NCBI RefSeq assembly: GCF_020524035.2
Contig: NZ_CP129013.1
Location: 2,469,822 to 2,533,821, forward strand
Reading direction: 5' to 3'
Source of the DNA: Bacillus carboniphilus
GTDB taxonomy: Bacteria; Bacillota; Bacilli; Bacillales; JAIVKR01
Length of the DNA stretch: 64,000 bases
Part shown: positions 24,081 through 34,494 of the stretch, in pieces
Layout of the letters: each line of letters opens with the position of its first letter
Position numbering within the stretch: the stretch's first letter is position 1
Notes under the pieces: generated by a model
What the model saw: the letters and a program-made list of their open reading frames with translations, nothing else
Told to the model about the DNA's origin: nothing
Databases searched by the model: none
Translations under genes and position numbers: made by a program

Positions 24081-27000
24081 TTATTCCAACCCTATCTCTT
24101 TAGAAAAACTCCAACCTGTTCGACTATTTAAAACACTGAATCCTACACCAATACCTATTCCTACCCCTGCAATTAGCAAAGCGGGTGCACCTGCCGCAGC
24201 TAACGCAATACCTGCTCCAGCCCCAATGGCTGAAACGGCTACATTATTAAATGCAGAAGCCTTTAAGTTGAAACCATCTAAACTTCCATTGTTAGTTCCA
24301 TAGAAGACCGCTGCATCCGCTGCTACTCCAATCCCTGGACCATAAGTAAATGACTTCCCTGCATTTAAAGCTAAGTTTTTTACATCTTTTACTCTTTTCA
24401 TCCGTTCTGGCATATTCCAGAATTTTTTATTTCCATCATCGCCTATCCAAGTATGCATTTTAGACGATACTGTACTCCACTTACTTTCTGGAAGATCGGG
24501 TATAATTTTCTCCACGACTTTACCCATCAATTCAGCAGCAATACCTGAACTAAATCCAGCCCCCACAGCTACCGACGTAGCATGTGTTTCTGCCCATTTT
24601 GCCGCATCTTTTACTGTAGTATTGTTTGATAATGATTGTTTATATTCTTCAGTCGCATATGGCGCTCTCCACGAAAATGTCCCATCACCTTGATGAACAG
24701 GGATGGCTACATGTGCTTTTCCGTCATGACCAATATAGGCAGGGGCGTGTCCTGTTGGATCAATATAATTAACTGGATTATTGGTCGTATACGAATACAA
24801 ATGTTGTGACCAAGGATCATGAGCCACACCTTTATACGTATCTTGAGAAATAAAGCGACCTGTATTTGAATTATAGTGACGTGCATTCATATAGTGTAAA
24901 CCCGTGGACTGATCATGAACAGCCCCTGTGAACTTCACTTCGTTTAGGAACGATTTATCTCCTACTTCCTCTAAATTACCGAATTCATCATAGTCGTATC
25001 CTTTTACCCGTTCACCGGTGGGCTTTAAGATCGAAGTAACACTACCACGCATATCATAGTGATAAAAGAAATAGTTATTTTTGTAGTTGCCATCAAATCT
25101 CTTGGACGTCACAATTCCACCATATGGGTCTAACACATGTTCCGTCGCTTTATTATGGTTGTTATCTGATGTATACAGAAGATTCCCTCTGTCATATATA
25201 TATTTCCATGAGGTTCCGTTAACCTTTTTTTCAATACGTTGTCCATCGCCATTATAGAAATTTTGAGTGATAATAGGATCTTGTCCATCCATGATTTGCT
25301 CCACCGAATCCAAACGATTCGCTAAATCATAGGTATACGTGGATGTAACACTTTTCATTTCCCCTTCTATCTTCTTTTCTGTTATTTCTTTCGTTTGATT
25401 TCCTCGTTTATCGTACTCATATGAACCATAAAGTTGAGTATTTTTTGTGATATTCTCTAACTGATTGAACTGGTTATAAGTATAAGCGTACGAATCTGCA
25501 TTCTCTTTTTTGGTTAAACGATTCCCCACTAAATCATACGTGTATGACGTTACTTTATCATCTTGTTTGGTTGATAGAAGTCGACCGACTTCATCATAGT
25601 CATACTCTTTCTTTACCGTTTGAGATTTGTCATAATTTGAATAGATATTCTCTGTCTTAATAAAGCCACGTTTGTCATAAGTCATCGAATAAGTTTCAAG
25701 CTGTTTTCCGTCCTTGCTGTATTTCATGGACTCTGTTAATCCCGCTGAATTATAGTCATAGTCCACTTTCACAAAAGAACTGCCACCTGTATCAAACTCA
25801 AGGAAATTCTTTGTATAATTGACTTTACCAGCATGGGTATAAGAAAGTTGTTGTGCTTTCTTCCCTTCTACTAGGATTTCCTCTAACAAGTTTCCATCAT
25901 CATATTTATATTCGATATCTTTTTGACCATCCTCTTCATCAGCTGAAGGGTAATAGACATGAGTAATGTTATTACTATCATCATATCCATAATTGATGGT
26001 TTGCCCATCCTGAACGATTTGAATCAATCGATTTTTAGAATCATAATCATAGCTTGTTGTTACACTTTTTCCATCTTTATAATCAACCATCTTCTCTCGA
26101 TTTCCGTTTAAATCATATCCATACTCCGTATAATGATCAGCACCATACGTCACTTTTTCTACCTGATTTAACGAATTATAATCATAGTTAACGGTTGTTC
26201 CGTCATTTCTGGTTTCTATTTTTACATTTCCATTAGCATCGTATTGATAAGAATGTTCCATTTTTTTATCGTCACTTGTGACACCTACATTGACTTCTTT
26301 CACTACACGTCCTAGTTCATTTAAATAGGTGTGTTTGACTTTTCCTTCGGCATCAGTAACTTGATTTTTTATCAAGTTTCCTTCTTTCAGATCATATTGA
26401 TAGCTTGTGACGATATTCTGGCTTCCTTGTTTTTGAGTGACATTGAGGATACGGCCAAGTCGATCATATTGATAATTGGTTGTATACCCTTCGCCATCTG
26501 TTGATGAAATGACATTCCCTTGTAAATCATAGGTATTCTCTTTTACAATGTTTTCACCATCTGGATCCACAACCACTTTGGTCTGACGGTTAAGCACATC
26601 GTATTCAGATTGTACACTATTTCCTTCACCATCCATGACTTTAATCATATTACCAACAAGATCATATTCATACGTTTTAGAAACGTTACCAGATGTTTCT
26701 TTCTGTAAACGACCCATCTCATCGTAATATTGGATACGTTTTCGCCCTTCTCCATCCGTATAGATGGTTTTAGGGTTGTTATTGTCATCAAAAGAATAAT
26801 CAACTGAGTCGGTAGAACCGTCTGGATAAAAAGTTTTTTCAATACGACCAACTGGATCGTAGTGATAGCTTGTGATGTTTCCTTTTTGATCCGTTACGGA
26901 AATTAAATTGTGATTTAAATCATACGATTTTTTCACTGTGTTTCCATCGGCATCTGTTGTCTCAATTAGTCTATCTAGTAAGTCGTATTCATTTGTTGTC

Positions 27001-30000
27001 ACGTTCCCATTCGCATCTTTTATTTTGGTTGGATTTCCTCGATGATCATATTCTAGTACTTCTGTTGTTTTTTCTAAAGGTTCCTTAATTTTGATTAATT
27101 GACCTTTTTTATCGTACTCAAACGATGTCATATCATTATATTCATTCGTTACGGAAGTCTGATTTCCAAGTTTATCATACGCATAAGAAATCGTTCTCCC
27201 TTCGGAATCAATCGATTTTAATATATTCCCATTGGAATCATACTCAAAGGAAGTTGTGGCATTGACCCCATCTTTAATTGGTTTTATGATTTTGCCGACC
27301 AAATTCCTCTCATTATAACCTTCATAGTTCGTTACATTACCAAGAGGATCGGTTGCGGTTAAAACATTCCCTCGATGATCATAGGTGTAACGATAATGAA
27401 GTGTTTTTTTCTGTCCCTCAATCACGTTATCGTAATACAAATGATTGACCAACATATCCTTTGTATATTCATAATGAATCGTATGTTTAGATGGATCGGT
27501 CTTGGATGTAATATTCCCATCCTTATTATACGTAAAATGAACTTTTTTCCCTTTATCTGACGTAATCGTTGTTTCCTTTTCATCATACGTAAAAGTTGAA
27601 TGTTCTGAGTTAGGGTCGGTTATTTTGTGAATTTGTTGACCTTTATACTCTAACTTCGTTTCTTGCCCCATAGCATCAATCAATTTTTCTAACTGGAAAT
27701 TTGTTTCATCATATTGATAACTTTCAGCATATTCCACATTTCTTTCAAGAATTCGATAGGATTTCGTTAATCGATCTGATACGTTATCATATTCAAAAGT
27801 GTGTTCTTGATCATATGGATCTACCACTCTGTTTAGACGATCCTTCTTATCATAATAGAATGTCGTCTTTTCATTCATATTATTAACAACCGACTCTAAA
27901 TTCCCTCGTGCTGAATCATAATAGAATGTTAGCTTATTTCCGTTAGGTTCATTTAACTCCCGTAGTTTCAACTGTGAGTCAAATTCATATTTAATTTGAT
28001 CTTTTCGTACAATTTCATAGGAACCATCTTGTTTCTTCGTTAATTCCATATGAATCCCTTTTGGGGTTGCATATGTTCCGTCAGAGTTTTGGGAAAAACG
28101 ATGTAAACTCCCGTCTCCGTCTTTTAGTATTAAACCAACTTCAGTTCCTTGATCATCATATTCTTTTAATAGCGCCGTATTAAAGGAGAAATCCCAACCA
28201 TAGCCCAGTGGTGTTTTAGTGGTTGACTGACTATTAAAACTACGTCTAAATACCATGGCTAGTTTAGGAGATACATTGACAAAGTCCGTCGATTGATAAA
28301 CAAGGTTCCCAGTACTAATGTTAATATACCCTTCTCCTCTTGCTGTTGAAAAAGAACTATATCCCCAATAATCTTGTAAACCTAATCGTTTGTCTACTTC
28401 ATTTTTATCCACTACTGTAGCCCAAGCCTCATTTGAAGGAAGACTGATACGCTTTTCTCCATCATAGTCTTTGACAGCAGAGACTTTATAATAGAATTTC
28501 TCACCAAAATTTAAGTTGTAATCATGCCAATATAAATCAGTCACATCTTCAGCAACTAACGTTTCTTTTGAAGGTGTAAAGGTCGATTTTGATCCTCGAT
28601 ACACATTATACGTAACATGAGGTGTTTTAGATGCTTCCCACCTTAACAATGTCATATAGTTAACGTTTGGTGTCGCTGTTAAATTCTTCGGTTCATCCAT
28701 TAGTTGAATTTTAAATTTTCTACCTGTATTGACATAAACAATTGACGAGTCCCAATTCAAAAGCTTTGGTGAACTTTCTCCAGATGAAAGTAAGGTCGCC
28801 CTTACTTTCAATTCGTTTCCGACAAAATCAAAAGCAATTACTTCATTAGGAGTGACTTCTTTCCAATGGGCTCCTCCATCAGCAGATGCTTCATATGATA
28901 TCTCTGTTCCTTCTGGCTTCTCTTCTTTTGGTAATAGTAAAATGGTTTGAATATCTCCTGCAAACTGCTGATTTTTCGATTCAAATGTTCCTTTTGAATG
29001 ATTGGATAGTAACTGTATATCACCATTATCTAATTCTGTTCCTTTTAAATTTTCGATTTTACTCTGATTCGTAAAATAATCCTTTACTCCTGCTGTTTGA
29101 TACGAAGTTGAACTAAATTGATATCTTCCTTTTTTATCTTTTGCACGAATATAGAAATTATTTTCACTTCCTTCAGGGTACAAGGAAGCTTCAAAAGACA
29201 TCCCTTTTCTCTCTTGATCTTCACCATCGACTAGTTTTGAGTTAACAAAAAGATCAGCGTCATAATCACCTGTAACATATTTTAATACAAGGTCATCAAA
29301 CCATACATCTCCTGATGGCTCATAGCTGCTTGAAGCAAGGTTAATCTCTGTACTTATTTCTAACCTTGTCGCATTTTTAGGAGTGGTAAACTTAAATTCT
29401 TTTTTACTCCAATCAAGTTCTTTCGTTCCACCAAGAAATACGAGTGATGTAGGTTTTATTAAGCTGTGTTCATCTAAAAGCTTTTCATCTTCATATACTC
29501 TTACCATTATATTAGGATTTGCTTTTTTAACATGATATTTCATTCTTGCTGATAATTCATACGTAGTATTTGGTGAAGCTTCAAGCGTTTGTGTATTTCT
29601 AATAACATCCGTATCAAGTCCCCAGTGAGGACCGATAGAGTTAGTACTATTACTGACTACTGATAAAGATTGATTAGTACTAAATACACCATCATCACCT
29701 GTACCTGGCAGAACACATGGCCAACAATTATCCCCATCATCAGGATTCAATGATTGTTCTTTATTTACTTTAAAATTAACATGAAGAGCATTGGATTCTA
29801 TATTGCTGGAATACGTATGTTCCTCCCAATATTCCATTAATTCTTCATATAATTCAATGTTACTATACCAAGGACTTTTCCCCTCATCAAAGCTACCATT
29901 TTTAAGTAGATTTGTTGGTGTCGTTTTTCGAACCGTATCTGGATCTACTCCATCAATCAAATAGTTTATATCCGTCATTTTTTCTATAATAGATGCACCA

Positions 30001-33000
30001 TTTTTAGGGGAAATCACTTTTATCTTTGCATCATTCGCTCGTGTATCTTTACTTTTTACTAGTTTACTTGTTTTTATAGCTTTGTTACCTGCTAGATCAT
30101 AGACCGTTAATTTTAAAGTATAAGTTGTTTGGTCTTCTAAGCTAGATGTATCCCAGTTATACAATACTTCATTGCTATTGACTGACTTAATCTCTTCGTA
30201 CTTTTCGGGATCTTCCCCTTTCCCTACTTCGAGGGTCCATTTTTCTATATCTGAATGCTCATCTTTTACCCCAGCTTTTATATTTTCCATTCCTTCTAAT
30301 ACATCGTCATCACTTGGCCATAAATACCATATTGTTGGAGAAGTTGTATCTTTATAATAAGTGGCTGATTCAGAATATCCGATATTGCCACTGTCATCAT
30401 AACCTCGTACGTATATCTCTGTTTCTCCTTCATCGAAATTTTCAGAAGAAATTTCTTTCGTTCCTTCTTGGGTACTTTCCCCTATATCTATCCATTCGCC
30501 ACCTTCAATACAGTATTGAACACCTTCTAATTTTCTATCATCTTTGATTCCTTTCCAAGATAAGATAAAAGTGGATCCATTGTCCCATGTAGAAGGATTA
30601 ATTTCAACACTAGTAGGCGTGCTTGGCGCTCTTCTATCCTTAGTTATATGATTACTTGATGTAGCATAACTAGATTCATTTTGGTTTTTATCAACCGCTT
30701 TTACTCGAAAATCCACTGAATCAGTACTAGGCATAATGGTTTTTGGATTAAATTCATATAGATTAGATCCATCTTCTTGAATTCTATCTAATACTCTCCA
30801 CGAAGGATATTGTACATCACTACGAAACTGAATTTCATAATAATCCACACCACTTGCATGTTTCTCAGGTAGGTCTTTAACTCTATTCCATTTTATTTCA
30901 GCAAACTCATATTTTTTTCCATCAAATTGCTTGAATTTCACTCCTGGCTTATTGGGCACAAAAGGTGCGGTACTATCTGGTAGTTTAGCTGAAACACGAT
31001 CAGATAACTGTGATTCGTTCCCCTTTTCATCGTACCCTACTATTCTGAACCAATAGTTTTGATTTGTTTTAAAATTACCACCAGATACGCTATAAGTACT
31101 CATGGGGCTATCGGGTAAGTCAGTTCCTTTTCCATCATGATGAATTCCATATCTTCCATCTTCGATTTCTTTGGTAGTTGGCCATATTTTTTTGTTCTTA
31201 GTCGACCAATAAACCCTATTATTTTTTATCGAATCACCATCTTTAACATCAAAATAGTCATAACTTTTTCCATTAAAAATGGCGACATAGTATCCTTTTG
31301 CTCCCTCGATTTTTTCCCAAGAAAGACCTACGTATCCTTTAGAACTATTTTTACCTAAGCTATCTATTTTTTCAATTTTAGGAGCCTTGGGCCTTTCAAT
31401 AGGAGATACTTTCGATCCATTATGATTTTTATCTATCACAGTCAGCTGAAATTCTACTTCCGTATTTTCAGGTAAATTATAGATTTTATGCTTGTAAGAT
31501 TTGGCTCCTGAGTGCCTCACTACTTCCTCTGTTTTCCAAGCTGAGCCTTTTTTTCGTGATTTAAGTATATAGTCTCGTATACCCGAACTGTTTCCTTTTG
31601 GTTGATCCTCCACACCTTGCCAAGTAACCACAACATCAGCATTGTCATTTTCACTTTTTAATTCTTCACTAATGATATCGACTTGTAGTATTGGTTTATC
31701 TGGGGCCGAACTATCTGGAAGTGTTGCAGTTGCCTCATCAGATTCTTCTGTGCGTATTTCACGTTCTGCATCATAGGCTTTATAAGCTAATACTTTAAAT
31801 CGATAGTTTTGCTTTTTATATCCCCCTCCAGATACAATATAAGTATTCAAAGGACTATCGGGAAAGTCAGTGCCCCCACCTTTCTCAAAGATTCCAAAAC
31901 GACCACCTTTAATTTGAGATTTTGAAGGCCAAAGACCTTTCCCTTTTGTTGACCAATAAACTCGTTTATTACTCGTTTTATTCCCTTTTCCTACATCTAC
32001 GTATTGAAAAAACTTCCCATTATAGATTCCAATATAATACCCATCTGCCCAGTCTATTTGCTCCCATGAAAGATCTACATATCCTTTAGAACTATTTTTC
32101 CCTAGGCTACCTACTTTCTCAATCTTAGGAGCTTTGGGTTTGGATAAATTCAGTGAATATTCAACTGATAAGTAAGGTTTTATGGTTTTACCAGGTTCAT
32201 CATAATCAGTAGAAGAAGATACAATCTTTTTCCAGTAAGACGTTCCATTATTATCGGTATGCAATTTAAAACCATAATTCTCCCTTTTGCCAGAAAACCA
32301 TTCTCTTACAGTGTTGGTTACATCAAATTTAGCCCACTCACCTTGCCTTGTGTTTGTTTTAGCTATATCTGTCGAAGTAGGCATATTATCCCAATTTATT
32401 TTTCCTACATTCCAAGAACTATCTACTCTATCAACCCATAATCCAGTTCTTTTTGTGGGCTCCCATGATTTCTTAACTAATACGTTTAATTGTGCTTTTT
32501 TAACTTCAAATGGTTTAGACACTTTTATATCCTTAATGGGTATATGTATAAAAGCATAGCACCTTCCTGTTGAACTACCTGCTGTTCCTACTTTCAGCAA
32601 ATATTCTCCATGTTCTGCATCCCATTTTCCATATGCATTTTCATCTTTACTCAAACTACTATAGTTTGTATTTTTGTATTTACTCATTACAAATGTATCT
32701 TTATCAGCAATTGAAGCACCTGTTGATGGATCAATATACACCGGGTATTTTCTATTTGGATCCGAAAGCCATTCTGGATCGGCTTGAATAGTTAATAAGT
32801 ATCCAGACTCGTTTTTTTCTAGTTTATAAAATACATCGCTGGAGGATTGCGTTTCTCCAGATTTTTCGTGATAATTTGAATCCGACATTGATGGAGGTGG
32901 CACTACAAAAATCAATTCTTCCTTTTCATCAACAAAATGAATAGCTCCACTTTCCTGTTCTATAGCTTCTAAGTCAGTATCAATTTGAAAAATAAAATCG

Positions 33001-33656
33001 TGATAACCTTTATATGACTGCAAGATAATATCTTCTTTTGTTTCTTGACTAAACGTTACGTTACGCAAGTCCACGTTTGGGAAAATATCTCTATGAAATA
33101 TCTTATTTTCTTCATAAGTTGCCACTACGTCTGTTACTTTTTTCGTACCAACTTCATGCCCATAAGCTTCTAAAATAGAAAAAGACATGTCATAACCATT
33201 TTTTTGAAAGGTCACATATTTCCCTTTATCCATCTTCTCTAAGAAATTTGATTCAAACAAAGCGTTTTCAGTTTTCACTTCGTTACTCTTTTCATCTTCC
33301 TTTACTAGATCTGTTGAAATTTCTTCTAACTTACCATTCTCTTCTTTCTTATGAATTTGTTCAGAATAAATTTCTTGAGTTACTTTATCACCTCCATTAA
33401 AAATAAGTTTGGAGTTTTCCGTCCTTTCTTCAACAATTTCATCTCCTGGTTCTAACTCTTTTAATAGTTCTTTGTCCAGTGATGGCACTTCTTGACTTTC
33501 TTCACTTGCAATTGGAGATTCTTCAGATACATCTGTAGGAACATCCTTTTCTTCTTTTTTTTGTAGCTCTTCTGCCAGTGCTGAAAGAGGTAAAGATGAA
33601 ATTACCATCATTATCACGATCAACAACGACAAAACTTTTTTCATTGACTTCCGCAT
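24081..33656 (-). CDS. WapA/Rhs-type polymorphic toxin (complete)
   Basis: A 3191-aa secreted surface protein. Signal peptide: residues 1-28 (KKVLSLLIVIMMVISSLPLS, ALA). An acidic region follows. A DNRLRE-type wall-binding domain is at about 310-500, then fibronectin-III-like repeats at about 505-1150 (KPKAPKIEKVGSLGKNSSKG, repeated near 754). A carbohydrate-binding-like domain is at about 1250-1460 (LLKNGSFDEGKSPW). The Rhs shell starts at about 1757 (STGNLVYQSTDF), with YD repeats to about 2800. The Rhs core is at about 2840-2970 (YYHYDMRGS-type, GLHYMNARHY, NPVNYIDPTGH). The last about 190 residues are a glycine-rich tip (GPGIGVAADAA, GIGIGVGFSV, TGWSFSK), probably membrane-acting. It has AAAAAGGAG before the ATG. 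Contact-dependent antagonism is the likely role. Confidence 0.92.
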   Translation of the reverse strand: MRKSMKKVLSLLIVIMMVISSLPLSALAEELQKKEEKDVPTDVSEESPIASEESQEVPSLDKELLKELEPGDEIVEERTENSKLIFNGGDKVTQEIYSEQIHKKEENGKLEEISTDLVKEDEKSNEVKTENALFESNFLEKMDKGKYVTFQKNGYDMSFSILEAYGHEVGTKKVTDVVATYEENKIFHRDIFPNVDLRNVTFSQETKEDIILQSYKGYHDFIFQIDTDLEAIEQESGAIHFVDEKEELIFVVPPPSMSDSNYHEKSGETQSSSDVFYKLEKNESGYLLTIQADPEWLSDPNRKYPVYIDPSTGASIADKDTFVMSKYKNTNYSSLSKDENAYGKWDAEHGEYLLKVGTAGSSTGRCYAFIHIPIKDIKVSKPFEVKKAQLNVLVKKSWEPTKRTGLWVDRVDSSWNVGKINWDNMPTSTDIAKTNTRQGEWAKFDVTNTVREWFSGKRENYGFKLHTDNNGTSYWKKIVSSSTDYDEPGKTIKPYLSVEYSLNLSKPKAPKIEKVGSLGKNSSKGYVDLSWEQIDWADGYYIGIYNGKFFQYVDVGKGNKTSNKRVYWSTKGKGLWPSKSQIKGGRFGIFEKGGGTDFPDSPLNTYIVSGGGYKKQNYRFKVLAYKAYDAEREIRTEESDEATATLPDSSAPDKPILQVDIISEELKSENDNADVVVTWQGVEDQPKGNSSGIRDYILKSRKKGSAWKTEEVVRHSGAKSYKHKIYNLPENTEVEFQLTVIDKNHNGSKVSPIERPKAPKIEKIDSLGKNSSKGYVGLSWEKIEGAKGYYVAIFNGKSYDYFDVKDGDSIKNNRVYWSTKNKKIWPTTKEIEDGRYGIHHDGKGTDLPDSPMSTYSVSGGNFKTNQNYWFRIVGYDEKGNESQLSDRVSAKLPDSTAPFVPNKPGVKFKQFDGKKYEFAEIKWNRVKDLPEKHASGVDYYEIQFRSDVQYPSWRVLDRIQEDGSNLYEFNPKTIMPSTDSVDFRVKAVDKNQNESSYATSSNHITKDRRAPSTPTSVEINPSTWDNGSTFILSWKGIKDDRKLEGVQYCIEGGEWIDIGESTQEGTKEISSENFDEGETEIYVRGYDDSGNIGYSESATYYKDTTSPTIWYLWPSDDDVLEGMENIKAGVKDEHSDIEKWTLEVGKGEDPEKYEEIKSVNSNEVLYNWDTSSLEDQTTYTLKLTVYDLAGNKAIKTSKLVKSKDTRANDAKIKVISPKNGASIIEKMTDINYLIDGVDPDTVRKTTPTNLLKNGSFDEGKSPWYSNIELYEELMEYWEEHTYSSNIESNALHVNFKVNKEQSLNPDDGDNCWPCVLPGTGDDGVFSTNQSLSVVSNSTNSIGPHWGLDTDVIRNTQTLEASPNTTYELSARMKYHVKKANPNIMVRVYEDEKLLDEHSLIKPTSLVFLGGTKELDWSKKEFKFTTPKNATRLEISTEINLASSSYEPSGDVWFDDLVLKYVTGDYDADLFVNSKLVDGEDQERKGMSFEASLYPEGSENNFYIRAKDKKGRYQFSSTSYQTAGVKDYFTNQSKIENLKGTELDNGDIQLLSNHSKGTFESKNQQFAGDIQTILLLPKEEKPEGTEISYEASADGGAHWKEVTPNEVIAFDFVGNELKVRATLLSSGESSPKLLNWDSSIVYVNTGRKFKIQLMDEPKNLTATPNVNYMTLLRWEASKTPHVTYNVYRGSKSTFTPSKETLVAEDVTDLYWHDYNLNFGEKFYYKVSAVKDYDGEKRISLPSNEAWATVVDKNEVDKRLGLQDYWGYSSFSTARGEGYINISTGNLVYQSTDFVNVSPKLAMVFRRSFNSQSTTKTPLGYGWDFSFNTALLKEYDDQGTEVGLILKDGDGSLHRFSQNSDGTYATPKGIHMELTKKQDGSYEIVRKDQIKYEFDSQLKLRELNEPNGNKLTFYYDSARGNLESVVNNMNEKTTFYYDKKDRLNRVVDPYDQEHTFEYDNVSDRLTKSYRILERNVEYAESYQYDETNFQLEKLIDAMGQETKLEYKGQQIHKITDPNSEHSTFTYDEKETTITSDKGKKVHFTYNKDGNITSKTDPSKHTIHYEYTKDMLVNHLYYDNVIEGQKKTLHYRYTYDHRGNVLTATDPLGNVTNYEGYNERNLVGKIIKPIKDGVNATTSFEYDSNGNILKSIDSEGRTISYAYDKLGNQTSVTNEYNDMTSFEYDKKGQLIKIKEPLEKTTEVLEYDHRGNPTKIKDANGNVTTNEYDLLDRLIETTDADGNTVKKSYDLNHNLISVTDQKGNITSYHYDPVGRIEKTFYPDGSTDSVDYSFDDNNNPKTIYTDGEGRKRIQYYDEMGRLQKETSGNVSKTYEYDLVGNMIKVMDGEGNSVQSEYDVLNRQTKVVVDPDGENIVKENTYDLQGNVISSTDGEGYTTNYQYDRLGRILNVTQKQGSQNIVTSYQYDLKEGNLIKNQVTDAEGKVKHTYLNELGRVVKEVNVGVTSDDKKMEHSYQYDANGNVKIETRNDGTTVNYDYNSLNQVEKVTYGADHYTEYGYDLNGNREKMVDYKDGKSVTTSYDYDSKNRLIQIVQDGQTINYGYDDSNNITHVYYPSADEEDGQKDIEYKYDDGNLLEEILVEGKKAQQLSYTHAGKVNYTKNFLEFDTGGSSFVKVDYDYNSAGLTESMKYSKDGKQLETYSMTYDKRGFIKTENIYSNYDKSQTVKKEYDYDEVGRLLSTKQDDKVTSYTYDLVGNRLTKKENADSYAYTYNQFNQLENITKNTQLYGSYEYDKRGNQTKEITEKKIEGEMKSVTSTYTYDLANRLDSVEQIMDGQDPIITQNFYNGDGQRIEKKVNGTSWKYIYDRGNLLYTSDNNHNKATEHVLDPYGGIVTSKRFDGNYKNNYFFYHYDMRGSVTSILKPTGERVKGYDYDEFGNLEEVGDKSFLNEVKFTGAVHDQSTGLHYMNARHYNSNTGRFISQDTYKGVAHDPWSQHLYSYTTNNPVNYIDPTGHAPAYIGHDGKAHVAIPVHQGDGTFSWRAPYATEEYKQSLSNNTTVKDAAKWAETHATSVAVGAGFSSGIAAELMGKVVEKIIPDLPESKWSTVSSKMHTWIGDDGNKKFWNMPERMKRVKDVKNLALNAGKSFTYGPGIGVAADAAVFYGTNNGSLDGFNLKASAFNNVAVSAIGAGAGIALAAAGAPALLIAGVGIGIGVGFSVLNSRTGWSFSKEIGLE

Positions 33657-34080
33657 TTTATTTCTCCTTTTTAAATAATTTTATCAACCAACCTTTTTCT
33701 GTATATAAGTTGGGATAATAAGCAACAGCGACAATAATTCTATTAAAGTGGAAAGTAAATAACCACGTTAATTATAGGAAATATATTCTACCCAGTTACA
33801 AAAAGGAGAATTAAAGGATTTTTCATATAATAATGTAATCATTGAAAATGATGAAGGTACAAAATTACCTCCTACTTTGATAGAAAAATAAAAAAAGACC
33901 GTAGAATTGATTATCTACGATCTGTGCTTATATTCATTACATAATGCAAACTGAAATAATGGATTTTTAATCACGGTTGCAACATGTAAGAATGCTTATG
34001 TTCGGAAAAGTTTACTCATTTTGTTGTACCATTTTGAATGATCTCACATAAGGATCATTATGTGTTGCTTTACTCACCAT
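33657..34080. other. Upstream region of the Rhs gene
   Basis: It holds the Rhs ribosome-binding site, presumably its promoter (no strong consensus seen), a small coding remnant at 33778-33891 and an imperfect hairpin (GACCGTAGA/TCTACGATC, about 33897-33922). No complete gene. Confidence 0.4.
33778..33891 (+). pseudogene. Possible 37-codon C-terminal remnant
   Basis: The open frame reads EIYSTQLQKGELKDFSYNNV, then IIENDEGTKLPPTLIEK and stop, with a TAG directly upstream. Composition is protein-like but no family is recognised. It has no start codon or ribosome-binding site. Confidence 0.3.
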
Positions 34081-34275
34081 TTAATCCACATCGAAATACA
34101 TTTCAAATTGTTTCCCGCAACCATCTTCCCACATACCACCACAGTCAAGTGTATAAGTTTCTCCACAATCTGATTTCCCTGTTTCTTGCCATTTTAGACC
34201 ACAATAAGGACACTGTACATTTACTGCTAATTCAACTACTTCTGTATCATCATAAGTTCTATAAATAGTTTCCAT
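34081..34275 (-). CDS. Small zinc-ribbon-like protein
   Basis: 64 aa: an N-terminal strand (METIYRTYDDTEVVEL), then VQCPYCGLKWQE, SDCGETYTLDCGG and WEDGCGKQFEMYFDVD. Two CxxC/CG knuckle-like pairs (CPYC and CG...CG) suggest one zinc ribbon. GGAGGG precedes the start. Similar small ribbon proteins occur in Bacillus phages and islands. The function is unknown. Confidence 0.7.
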   Translation of the reverse strand: METIYRTYDDTEVVELAVNVQCPYCGLKWQETGKSDCGETYTLDCGGMWEDGCGKQFEMYFDVD

Positions 34276-34343
34276 TTCAAATTCCCTCCTTTTTTCAACA
34301 AACGCATAATAATTTTATGTGCGGTAGACCGTACTTTTGGGTT

Positions 34344-34365
34344 TATAGCAGCTACCCAGTCACTA
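34344..34365. repeat. ACCCTGTCACTA repeat, copy 4
   Basis: GTTTATAGCAGCT followed by ACCCAGTCACTA (34354-34365), one mismatch from the other copies, located between two divergent genes. Confidence 0.45.
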
Positions 34366-34494
34366 TCCCATTGGTAAAAGAAACTGAATATATCCTTCGC
34401 TTTAAAATTTAGTTAAAATTTTAACATTTTCATCACTATGTTTTTCAATTAGACTAAGTAATTGACATTTATATTAATTTAACGGAGGTAAATT

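Noticed and set aside
24700-28400. Open frames on the plus strand and in other minus-strand frames inside the Rhs gene
   Set aside because: They are by-products of the tyrosine/aspartate-rich YD repeats, have no ribosome-binding sites and no protein-like composition.
34038-34268. Plus-strand ORF opposite the zinc-ribbon gene
   Set aside because: The minus strand has the GGAGGG site and Cys motifs; the plus-strand frame has neither.
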